The notes beneath the pieces were generated by a model. It did not search any database. It saw only the letters and a program-made list of their open reading frames with translations, and was not told where the DNA came from. From assembly GCA_017311185.1 (NCBI GenBank), contig JAESUZ010003171.1, positions 1,798,001 to 1,862,000 of the forward strand: a stretch of DNA of 64,000 bases, written 5' to 3'. The DNA comes from Proteles cristata cristata. Taxonomy: Eukaryota; Chordata; Mammalia; Carnivora; Hyaenidae. The position numbers and the translations under genes are program-made. Within the stretch, counting starts at the first letter, position 1. Each line of letters starts with the position of its first letter. Of the stretch, positions 34,780 through 44,674 are shown piece after piece.

Positions 34780-35250
34780 GAAGTCAGACATATCACCTGT
34801 TTCCAGAACCCTTCAAAGGCTTCTCAGCTACTCAAAGTAAAAGCCAAAGTCCTATTAGACCCTACATCCTCTGTCCCCTTTCTGCCTCTGTGATCACAAT
34901 GTAAGCCGCTCTTCTTTTATACAGCCCGCTGCAGTGATACTATTCTCCTTGCTTTTGCTCAACACACCAGATTAGGTTCTGTTTTATGGCCTTTGCACTT
35001 GATTTGCTCCTCCCTCTCCCAGAAAACCTTTTTTCCCCCAAATATTTCCCAGCTTATTCCATGACTGACTTTGCACAAATGTCATTTTTCATTGAAGCCT
35101 TACGTCAACACCCTGTTTAAGGGTATACTACCACTTCCACCAAGTCCTAGTCTTCTTTCATTAGTTTATTTCTTCCCTAAGCTACCATGGACATTTTACT
35201 AACATATGCATTTTTGTTTATTATATTATTCATTTTTATTTACTCCTTAA
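34780..35250 (+). repeat. L2 LINE 3' region
   Basis: CCCTTCAAAGGCTTCTCAGC, AAAAGCCAAAGTCCTATTAG, ACCCTACATCCTCTGTCCCC, GGCCTTTGCACTTGATTTGC and TCATTGAAGCCTTACGTCAA follow the L2 3' half. Confidence 0.82.
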
Positions 35251-35724
35251 ACTGTCATATAATTACTTTAGAATTATTAATCATTTTTGTGATTTACTGA
35301 CATACATGCTTTATTCATTTGTTGTGTGGCTCACTCAATTACTTAATACTTACTATCAATTATATTTTTATTATTTGTATCTCATGAAAAAAATAGAAAG
35401 AAAAATAAAGTAAGGATATACAAACAATAAAAAGCAATAACATAGGATTTGGGGTTTATATTTTAGATTTAGCTCCAAAATATTAGGAATTATTTAAGTA
35501 AAAATGTAGTAAATGTATTAAGCATATTAGTTAAGCATAATAGTTTAAAATTAGTTAAAAGACAAAGATATTCAGATTAGATAGAGAAAAAAATCCAAGT
35601 ATATTCTCTAAATGTAAGGCCATAGAAAGGTAGAAAGTAAAAGAATAGGAAAAGTTATATCTTGAAAATTCTCACCAAAAGAAAGCTGGTGTAGCTATGT
35701 TAATATTAAAATAAGCCCTAAGGG

Positions 35725-35845
35725 GGGGGAGGAGGGGTGGGCATGGAGGAGGGCACTTGTGGGGATGAGCACTGGGTGTTATGTGGAAACTAATTTGACA
35801 ATAAACTATTTAAAAAAATAAATAAATAAAAAAAATAAAATAAAA
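35725..35845 (+). mobile_element. 5'-truncated young L1 3' end
   Basis: G-rich start, GCATGGAGGAGGGCACTTGT, GAGCACTGGGTGTTATGTGG, AATAAA and an A-rich tail. Exact 18-bp target-site duplication TAAAATAAGCCCTAAGGG at 35707-35724 and 35846-35863, inside the older L1. Confidence 0.95.
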
Positions 35846-37599
35846 TAAAATAAGCCCTAAGGGTAAAGCATTACCAGAAGTGAACAGAGTCCCTTCATGA
35901 TTATAAAGGTTTACTCTATCTGGTACGAGTAGTATCAGTAATCAAAGAAGTAGTGTTGCTACTGGCTGTCCAGAGATGAAGTATAATTGTGGGATACTAT
36001 AAATAATTTTATGCTAATACATTTTGAAGTTTAAATGAAATAGACAACTCCGTAGAATAAGTTAACATCAAATAGATTCAAGAAGAATTTTTAAAAGCCT
36101 GAATGGTCCTAAGCCATTAAAGAAATTGAATCCATCAATAGGCAAAACTTTGTTTGTTTTTTCTAGTAGGCAAAACTTTATAAAACTAAACTCTAGTCTT
36201 CACTGATGAGTTCTATCAAATAGAAATTAAATCATTATTATTTTACAAAATTCTCTAGACCATGGAAGAGAAGACCATACTCTCCAACTCAGTTTCCTCA
36301 AACTAGCAAATCCTTTACATCCAAACCTGGAAAAAAGTAAAATAAGAAAAGAAAGTTAGACACCAGACTCACTTATCAACATGCGAAAGTTCTACACAAA
36401 ATATTAGGAAACCATGTAAAAAAGATGTATCATGACCATGGTGGGTTTATCCCAAGAATCAAAAGTTAGTTTCACATTAGAATATCAATTGATGGTTTAC
36501 CACATTAATGAATGAAAGAAGAAAAATCATATCATCCCAATAGGTACAAAAAGGGTAATTGATAAAACTCAGCATCCATTTTTTATTTTAAAAACCACCA
36601 ACAAACTAGAAATAGAGGAAATGTTTTCAATCAACAAAGTTTATCTCTAGAAAACGTTTAGTACACATTATGCTTCTTAGTGATTAATTATATTGGGAAA
36701 AAATTTTTTTTGTTTGGACACAAGAATTATTTCTGTCAGCATTGTATTAAAGTTTTGGCTAACCCAGGTAATATAAGAGAAAAGATAAAAGGACTTGAAG
36801 AAACAACACTGGATAATATGAGTGTGTACTCAGAAAATTCAACAAAATCTACAGGTTAGTTATCAGAACTAATAAGTGACTTTAATAAACTTGCTGGACA
36901 CAAAATCAACATGTAAATATTATTTATATCACATATAAGCAACAACCACTTAGAAAATGAAATTTTTAAAAATATTCTATTTACAATAGCATAAAAAATA
37001 AGTGCCTAATACTCTGACAAAGTTGTGCAAGATGACTATATGTAAAATGTATAAAACATTTTTAGAGACACATAAAAGGAGACCCATCCCATGTTCATGG
37101 GTTGGAAAACTCAATATTGTAAAGATATTACTTCTCAAATTAGTTTATAGATTTAGTATAATCAGAATCTCAACGAGATGTTCGTGGAACCTGAATAGGC
37201 AGTTCTCAAATGTTTATGGAACTGCAGAGAGCCAAAAATACTCAAGGCATTTTTGAAGAACAACAAGGTGGTGTTTAACTTATTCTACCAAATATCAAAA
37301 GATATTATGAAACTTTTATTAGATAAGACATTGTGGTTTTGGCACAGTTAGATAAGTAGGCCGGGTCTGAGAGCCCTGAAAAGGACCCATTCACATCTAC
37401 ATGGGATTCACAACAGGAGTGTCACTGCAGAAAAGCAGGGAAGGGGCAGCCTTTGCAGTTAATAATGCTGGGACAATCGAGTTTCCATATGGAAAGAAAT
37501 TAAATTAGACCCATATTTCACAGTACACATAACAATCAGTCTCAGGTAGATTATGAACCTAAATGTGGACAGCTAGACCGCAGAGCTTTTGGAGACACT

Positions 37600-39260
37600 A
37601 TTAAAGAATGCTGGCTGCCGGGGAGCCTGCTGTGACTGAGGAGTGTGGCCGGCCTGGCTTCCTCAGCATGGTGTGTTCCTATAGCTCTTGGTGAAACTGG
37701 CCAACGAGAGCCTAGCTGAAGCCAAGAAGTCAGTTCCTTCATCTTTTCCTTTGCGGCCACTGCAGCTGCTAACACACCTGCTTCCAGCCTCAAGGGAGAA
37801 CTCTTCCTGTGGTTGGGGAAAGTAGCTCCTTCGTGGTCCTTCAGCTGAGAGGCCTCAGCAGGGCAGTGGGAAACCTGCCTCTCCCTGCACCGAAGACTGC
37901 TTTGCGTAAATCCACCCTGTTTGAATCTCTCGAGCCTTGTTAAGTCCAATAGAACATTGGTAGCACTTACAGTAGTAAAAGGACTCATGATGGTAGAACT
38001 ACCCAAAAGAGAGGGAAAGACTTCTGAGTTTGAAGGTGTAGAATCAATGGCTAATTGTAACACCACTCCGGTTGCTGAGAGAGTTCATCATTTCTACCTC
38101 TTGAACTCAGCGCATGCTGCTTAGTATCCAAGGGAAGTGCCAGGTCCCTAATTTAAACTGCTAGCATTCAACAGAATGATAAAAGTGTACTTTCTGTGTG
38201 AGTTCCAGGCACCCACGAAAGTGCTTGTACTTTCAAAAACAGAGGAGGAAAGTCTAATAGTTAATGCCATGTTGTGTAAGAGTTATTGTTGATCCACATC
38301 TTTAATACTTGGTGTTGTTAGACTACTTTAATTTTTGCCGGTCTAGGGGTATATTCCATGTCTCTAAGAGACAGCAGTCACACTTGACTTACAGCCTCTG
38401 ATCACAGTCCTAAAGAATGTCTTTGGACAGAAAGGCAAAGGTGAAGTAGAGGCATACAACTGCTCACCAAATACAAGGACAGGGAGGCCTGTCTGAGGAC
38501 CCGGAGATGTTGGAAAGCTGTTGGATTCTTCACAGGTGCCTCCTGCAGCAGAAGAGGCCTGATGCTGGTGCTGCACGCCCTGCTCACCCTAATCCTCACC
38601 CCATGGTGGTTACAGCTGAATCAGCAATGCTGTATCCCAGTGTTACACCAGAAGGGGTAGAAGACCAAGTATCAGAAAAGTCCTGGGATTCCAGAGCTGA
38701 TCTCATTCCTGTCTGTGTTTGAATACGCAGAATTGGAGTTCACACTGAAAATGGCATCCAGGGAGAAGGATTCCTTTAACTGACTTTTCTCAGTCATTCA
38801 GACTTCACAGAGATCCCATAACCATTAAGTGAATCTTTGTATACTATCTTTGTATAAACCCATTGCAGTACAGGCAGCTGGCTGTGATTGGAGGGTTCTG
38901 GATCATCTCTGACATTCTGGAGCCCACAGTCATCTACATCACAAGTCCCCATGAGTGCATTGATTAAACATGCACAGTCCATCTTGTATCTTGTCTGAGT
39001 TGTACTTAAGAAGATGCTAAGGTGGCAGAAATCCCCATATTCTAGCTGAGACCCTGCATTCATTCCAAATTCATGTTCTGAGCATTGTGCATGTATTGTT
39101 GCCAGTGCAGCATTTTAAAAATCATCTGAAAGACTGTGGCTCCCTGCTCCCAAAGAGTGTCTTTTATTCACCACCAAGGCCACAAGGAATAGTACATTCT
39201 TACTTATGTGACAGAGGAGAAGATCTAGTTGAGGTCATGTCTGTTGGCATGAGAATCATT
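37600..39260. other. unassigned 1.65-kb segment inside an old L1
   Basis: Non-L1 sequence replacing roughly 550 bp of ORF2. It is less AT-rich and carries more CG dinucleotides than its surroundings. A 171-codon open frame runs on the minus strand at 37551-38066 (serine and leucine rich, no recognised domain) and a 67-codon frame on the plus at 37921-38124. 38286-38360 resembles antisense L1 (ACTTGGTGTTGTTAGACTAC). I see no clear poly(A) tail or target-site duplication. It could be a decayed processed pseudogene or an unrecognised repeat; I cannot name it. Confidence 0.45.
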
Positions 39261-39613
39261 TAGAATCATCTACTAAAGCTGAACTATGCATACCATATGA
39301 CATAGTAGTTCTACTTTGAGTGATATCATCAACAAAAATACATGCACACATGCATCAAGAGACACATATAAAAATGTTCCTAGCAGCATGTTTATAATAC
39401 CTCTGGACTGAAAACAACCCAGATATCTATCAGATAAAATAAGTAGTATGTGCATGCAATGGAAAACTATATAGCAAAGCTAATAAGCTATTGCTGCATA
39501 TATCAACATGGGATGGATCTTACAGTGTTCAGAGAAGTAAAACACAAAAACATACTACATGATTGCATTTATATAAAGTTCATTAACACACAAAATTAAA
39601 GTGTTAAGAAATA

Positions 39614-39984
39614 TGTATTAGTCTGCTCAAATTGCCATAAGAAAATACCATAGACTAGGTGGCTTAAACAACTGACATTTACTTTCTCACAGCTCTAGTA
39701 GCTGGAAGTCGAAGATCAACCTGCCAGCATAGACAGTTTCCCCTGAGACTTCCTGGCTAGTAGATAGCTACCTTCTTGTGTGTTCGGCAGACCTCTTCTT
39801 TGTGTGTGCCTGGGAAGAGAGAATGAATTTCCTGGTCAGTCTCCTTATAAGGTATTAATCCTATCTATCACAGCCCCACCTTGTGACCTCCTTTAACCTT
39901 AAATACCTATCTCTACATATAATCGCAATGGAAGTTAAGGCTTCAACTTGTGAATTTGGGAGAGACACAGTTCAGTCTATAACA
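39614..39984 (-). mobile_element. MaLR solitary LTR (MLT1 family), antisense
   Basis: TGTATTAGTCTGCTCAAATT at the left, GACTAGGTGGCTTAAACAAC, TTTCTCACAGCTCTAGTAGC, CACCTTGTGACCTCCTTTAA and ACAGTTCAGTCTATAACA at the right give a complete LTR in reverse. No viral genes. Confidence 0.85.
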
Positions 39985-40265
39985 GGACAATAAGTATTAA
40001 TGTAAAGTTAAATAAGGAAGTGATTATAGCATTAAGGAATGATAAGTATTGATATAAAGCAAAGTAAGGAAGTCAGGATAGAAATTACCTAAGATATGAG
40101 GAGAGGTAGGAGTTGGGATTAGAAAATGCCATCCTGGCAGTGTTTTGCTTCTGGAGCCACATAGCTGTTCATTTTATACATCATTTATTAAATTGCGTGT
40201 TAATGTTTTATATGCTTTTCTGTATGTATCTTATATTTAACTTAAACTTTTTTTAAAAAAAGTAA

Positions 40266-40732
40266 AGCCTTTGTGTCCATTCTCTTTTCCTGGTCTATAA
40301 TCTGTTAACATTGGTGATCTATTCCATTCATATTACTGTATTATTCATAGGGACTGTGCTTAACTATTTGCCTTTTCTGATCCCCCATAGAAATTATTTT
40401 CATTAATTTTTAAAATATTTATGGTAGGTAATGGTAAATTCCAAAAGTTTTAGCAGTGCTCTTGTGGAGTATTATTAAAATATATTTCTTGACATCCTGA
40501 TGAATTCAATTAATTATATTTTTGTCCTCAAATATTTTCCTGTGTATGAGATTCCAGCTTTGCTTGTTTCTAGCCTACACATTATTAAGGTTAAATCGTT
40601 TGTTAGAAATATATTTGGTTCTGTTAAAGATGATCTTTTACTGGTAATAGTAAGAAATAGGGGAGTTTTTCAAAAAGTGAACTATCCCCAATATAATCAG
40701 TAAAAGAAATGCTGACTAGAAACAATTCTCCT
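40266..40732. other. unique intron stretch
   Basis: AT-rich; no recognised exon or repeat. Confidence 0.5.
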
Positions 40733-40761
40733 TTTTTATTTTAAGTTTACTTATTTATTTT

Positions 40762-40950
40762 GGGGTGACTGGGTGGCTTAGTTGGCGGAGTGTCCAGCTT
40801 TGGCTCAGGTCATGATCTCACAGTTCGTGGATTCGGGGCCCCTGTTGGGCCCTTTGCAGACAGCTAGCTCAGAACCTGGAGGCTGCTTTGGATTCTGTGT
40901 CTGCCTCTCTCTCTCTCTGCCCCTCCCCTGCTCATGCTCTCGCTCTCAAA
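40762..40950 (+). mobile_element. felid SINE nested in an inverted SINE (first)
   Basis: GGGGTGACTGGGTGGCTTAG head to CTCTCGCTCTCAAAAATAAA tail. Confidence 0.9.
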
Positions 40951-40963
40951 AATAAATATTTTA

Positions 40964-41190
40964 GGGACGCCTGGGTGGATCAGTCGGTTAAGCATCCATC
41001 TTCAGCTCAAGTCATGATCTCACAGTTCATGAGTTCGAGCCTCACATCAGGCTCTGTGCTGACAGCTAGGTCAGAGCCTGGAGCCTGTTTCGGATTCTGT
41101 ATCTCCCTTTCTCTCTGACCCTCCCCTGCTCACGCTGTCTCCCTCTCTCTCAGAAATAAGTAAAACACTTAAATAAATAAATAAATGATA
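40964..41190 (+). mobile_element. felid SINE nested in an inverted SINE (second)
   Basis: GGGACGCCTGGGTGGATCAG head to an AAATAAATAAAT tail. It entered the A-tail of the previous SINE: AAATAAATATTTT flanks it on both sides (40951- and 41192-). Confidence 0.9.
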
Positions 41191-41763
41191 AATAAATAAA
41201 TATTTTTAAAAAATAATAAAGCATATTTATTTATTTTGAGAGAGCAAGCAGGGGAGGGACAGACAGAGGAAGAGAGGGAGAATCCCAAGCATGCTCCACA
41301 ATGTCAGCACAGAGCCTGATGCCAGGGCTCAAACTCACAAACCATGAGATCACAACCTGAGCTGAAGTCAGACACTTAATCATCTAAGCCACCCAAGTGC
41401 CCTTAGAAATAGAGTTTTTTACGTAGCTCTACTTTCTTCTAGTATCATTAGTCAAGGTGGTATGATTACTGAAATGGCATACGAATTCCTAATTCAGCAA
41501 TCCTTCAAAGGGAGTATGAATTTCTGTCATAATCAGGAAGTTATCTAGGAATCTGATTTGTTCCTTACCCTGGAAATTAACCCCAATAACTCAAGGGATA
41601 TCCTTCTCTGCCCCCCAGATTGTTTGTGCACTGAGAAGACAGCAGATAGTGGTTCTTCTCATTCAGTCATATTCAGTCATTTGTCTATACCATACAGAAG
41701 AAACAGTAAAACAGTGGGTTATCCCTTAGGAAAATTTCTCATCAAAATATTTTTTTATTGCAG

Positions 41764-41998
41764 GTAATTCGCTCCTTTCTGCTTTTTCCAACAATCGAGC
41801 GACTGTCGGAGTCACCAAACGGCAGGATTGCCACTCCACTTCTGTGCTGGCTTCGATATGCTCTCTATGCTCTTGGCTACCTTTTACTTAAACCATGTCC
41901 TGAGAAAATCAGGTCCCTGATATTAAGAATCAGCCTTCAGATGATGAACCTGCAGAACGAATTTTCGGTCCAGAATATATTGGAACCATTCTGCCTTG
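41764..41998 (+). CDS. LDAH: LDAH internal exon with the hydrophobic central region
   Basis: The next LDAH exon, 235 nt, joined in phase 0 to the exon ending at 9352. The acceptor is a T-rich tract and CAG at 41761-41763; the donor is CTTG|GTAAGC with GT at 41999. The frame begins VIRSFLLFPTIERLSESPNG and continues RIATPLLCWLRYALYALGYL, then LLKPCPEKIR, and ends NILEPFCL plus one base of a split codon. It covers about residues 157-235. The RYALYALGYLLL stretch is a strongly hydrophobic segment in the cap region, which in this family is the likely membrane or lipid-droplet anchor (family knowledge; targeting is not visible in DNA). No frameshift or stop. The frame stays open into the intron to a stop at 42274-42276, so intron retention would add about 93 unrelated residues and remove the catalytic Asp and His. 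Confidence 0.95.
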
Positions 41999-42719
41999 GT
42001 AAGCACATTTTAAAAGGTTTATGTTTATTCTTGTATCAGAAAGTACTAGGAGAACAACTTCAGACAGTCAATGAATATCAAGCAAGGAATTATTTGTTGC
42101 TTTTCTCCCCAAAGCTTAAAACCAGACATAAAATAGAAATAGAAATAGGAACTTTAATTTTAATTTCATCAAGCTTTAATTGTAAACCTTACCCTTCTGA
42201 TTCTCCCCTCTCGCTGCTAGATGGTGGGAAGGAGTATTTACAGGAGTACAGCGTGTGCCCTGTTCGTCCAGTGTAAGAACCTAACAGAAACCAGCCAAGG
42301 AAACCAGGCCCAATATCTTCTCATAGAATGAACAGGCTGTGCTTTTGTTTTCCTCTTTAAATGTTTTTGGAGGAGTTTACATGATAAAAGTAATAAGTAA
42401 TAGTCATGGTAATACAACACTGGATGTTGTGCTGACTATATTTTGTGAATGTTCCAGGGAATGTTTGCTACTTTACCTTTTGGCTTCAACCTTGGTTTTT
42501 AAATATAATCTGTCTTTGTATGTAATACTAATTCATAGGATGATTGTAAATTATTTTCATGATAAAATAATCCTTTCTTAATCTATACCTCAAGAGGTTA
42601 TTGTAGGATTAAATATAATATATGCAATGTTTCTATATAATATTTTATTTATAATAAACCTTCAGTGAATGATATAACAACAGTTACAGCAGCACCTACT
42701 GGCACCGTTCTAACCTTTT
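41999..42719. other. unique intron stretch after the exon
   Basis: The exon frame continues open to 42276 as chance read-through. The rest is AT-rich unique DNA. Confidence 0.5.
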
Positions 42720-42890
42720 ATTTGTAGTTCTCAAAACTAATCAGGTTTGAGTATTTTACTGTCCCCGTTTTACAGATAAAGATACTGAGATACAGAGAAG
42801 TTACATGATTGGCTCAGTCACACAACTAGTGAGTAGTGTTCAAACTTTGGCAATCTACCACAGTGCTAAGCTTCTTTTCACCATAGTTGC
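42720..42890 (+). repeat. MIR SINE
   Basis: GTCCCCGTTTTACAGATAAA, GATACTGAGATACAGAGAAG, GCTCAGTCACACAACTAGTG and ACCACAGTGCTAAGCTTC follow MIR. Confidence 0.85.
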
Positions 42891-43259
42891 TACTATTATC
42901 TTTTTGCCCCAGCCAGTCATAGCAGCAAGACTCCTGAATAAAGTTTACCATGTTCACCTATGTTAAGGGCGCCACACAGTCATGTACATAATGAATCCAG
43001 AAACAAGTCACAGCCCCGTTGTACAGCTACAGATTGATTATACAAGGTTATTTTTCCAAATATGTAGCAATAAGCAATCATTACAAATACAGACTTCAAT
43101 ATATTTTCTTTTTTGTATGGGTTTTTGTCTGCTCCATACTTTCCCCAACATCCATTCTTTATTATAGCCTTAACATAGCAGTGGAAGAAGATGAGATAGG
43201 AAGAAAGGAAGCAAAGATAAGGACAGTTATAAAAATCACCAAAGATTGAAGTTGGAGAG

Positions 43260-43500
43260 GTCCTTTAAAGAAGGATAATGTCCAGCCCTTTATCCTTCCC
43301 TCATATTATAGAAGAGAAAGAGATGGCCTAAGGGAAAATAGTATTGACTGCCAATAAGAAATCCTCAATTCTCATTTTGGTTTTGCTCCCAACCTACTCT
43401 GTGACTTCAGTTTAGTCCCTTCCCCTGTCTGGCCCTCAGTCATTGCTCTAAACAAAAGTGAGACTAGATGATCTTTAAAGGACCAATACACTTTGGAAAT
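43260..43500 (-). repeat. MIR-like old SINE, antisense (tentative)
   Basis: CCTACTCTGTGACTTCAGTT, CCTTCCCCTGTCTGGCCCTC and GAGACTAGATGATCTTTAAA resemble antisense MIR-class sequence; the left part is unclear. Confidence 0.5.
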
Positions 43501-43759
43501 ATTTGAAACCAAAATGGAAGTTATGTGAAATTCTGGCAGACATGTATAAAATTACTCCACATTTACTTCAATGAGTCATTTTATTTTCCTTTATCATTTT
43601 TTTTTTACTTTGGTATTTTTCTTTTTACCCTATAGGGGAGATTATAAAATGCATTTTCCAGTTAGGGACTCCATTTTCCTACGAGGAATTCTGCTTCCAG
43701 GAGGATTGAATAGATGTATCTTTCTCTGCTTTTCCTACCAAGTACTAAAACCCCTGAAT

Positions 43760-44385
43760 ATTAGGGAACATAGACAAAAAAACATAAGAAACAGAAAACA
43801 AATAATAAAATGGCATACAAGCTCTAACATACCAATAATTACATTAAATGTAAATAGTCAAAACACACCATATAAAAGACAAATATCGGCAACGTGGATT
43901 AAAAAATATTACCTAAGTATATGCTGTCTTCAGACAATTCAGTTCAAATATAATTATATATAAGTAGATTGAAAGTAAAAGAATGGGCAAAGATACATCA
44001 TGTAAACAATAATCAAAAGGAACTAGGAATGACTGTATCAATATCAGATAAAGTAGACTTCAGAGCAAAAAAAAAATTACCAGGGACAGAGAGGGACATT
44101 GCATAACAGTAATAAAAGGTTCAGTCTACCAAGAAGACAGAAGACAGCAATCCTAAACATGTGTTCACCAAACAAGAGACCTGCAAAATATATGAAGCAA
44201 AAAACAATAGAAATGAAAGAAATAATAGACAAATCCACAGTTACAGGTGGATACTTAAGCACACCTCTCTTAACGGTTGATGGAACAAGACAGAAAATGA
44301 GCAAGGATATAGAAGAATTCAATCACAGTGTTCACTAACAGAATTTAATAGACATTTATAGAACACGTTGCCCAAAACATACGAG
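43760..44385 (+). mobile_element. old L1 ORF2 fragment
   Basis: ATTACATTAAATGTAAATAG, AACATGGATTAAAAAATATT-like AACGTGGATTAAAAAATATT, ATCAGATAAAGTAGACTTCA, AGGGACATTGCATAACAGTA and TTAATAGACATTTATAGAAC match L1 ORF2 (endonuclease to linker region) in order. The 130-codon frame at 43571-43963 is a by-product. Confidence 0.85.
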
Positions 44386-44451
44386 TTTCTGATAGGCATT
44401 GGATAGTCAGCTACATGTGCTTTTCTTATACCTCTTTAGAAATATGTTCTA

Positions 44452-44660
44452 GGAGCACCTGGGTGGCTCAGTCGGTTAAGCATCCCACTTCAGCTCAGGT
44501 CCTGATCTCGCAGTTTGTGGGTTCAAGCCCTGCATTGCGCTCTGTGCGGACAGCTCAGAGCCTGGAGCCTGCTTCAAATTCTGTGTCTCCCTCTCTCTCT
44601 GCCCCTCTCCCACTTGTGCTCTGTCTCTGTCTCAAAAATGAATAAACATTTGAAAAAAAG
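44452..44660 (+). mobile_element. tRNA-derived felid SINE
   Basis: GGAGCACCTGGGTGGCTCAG head to A tail. Target-site duplication AGAAATATGTTCTA (44438-44451) and AGAAATATATTCTA (44661-44674). Confidence 0.95.
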
Positions 44661-44674
44661 AGAAATATATTCTA

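Larger units (their letters stand above)
35560..40265 (+). mobile_element. old L1 (L1M type), + strand, with three interruptions
   Basis: Diverged L1 ORF2 to 3' UTR. Recognisable blocks: AAAGAAAGCTGGTGTAGCTA (35679-), CATGGTGGGTTTATCCCAAG (36440 region), CACCAACAAACTAGAAATAG (36596-), TGCTGGACACAAAATCAACA (36892-), then, after a gap, CTAAAGCTGAACTATGCATA (39271-), ACTGAAAACAACCCAGATAT and ATTTATATAAAGTTCATTAA, and a 3' UTR ending near 40265. Frames are broken throughout. Interruptions: a young L1 3' end (35725-35845), a non-L1 segment (about 37600-39260) and a MaLR LTR (39614-39984). Confidence 0.85.
40733..41403 (-). mobile_element. minus-strand felid SINE split by two + strand SINEs
   Basis: The tail complement (TTTTAAGTTTACTTATTTAT) lies at 40740-40761; the body resumes at about 41222 (ATATTTATTTATTTTGAGAG) and ends CATCTAAGCCACCCAAGTGC and CCT at 41403. 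The head-proximal TTATTTATTTT is repeated at both sides of the insert as its target-site duplication. Confidence 0.87.
9353..41763 (+). other. LDAH: LDAH intron, 32.4 kb
   Basis: From GT at 9353 to AG at 41762-41763. The flanking exons join in phase 0 (PELP|VIRS) without a missing residue compared with human LDAH, so no further constitutive exon is expected inside. Contents are the repeats listed separately. Confidence 0.9.

Noticed and set aside
37551..38066. 171-codon open frame on the minus strand
   Set aside because: No recognised domain, low-complexity Ser/Leu-rich composition, and it starts in L1-like sequence; not supported as a gene.
43571..43963. 130-codon open frame
   Set aside because: Its second half is old L1 ORF2 sequence and the first half is T-rich intron; a chance frame.
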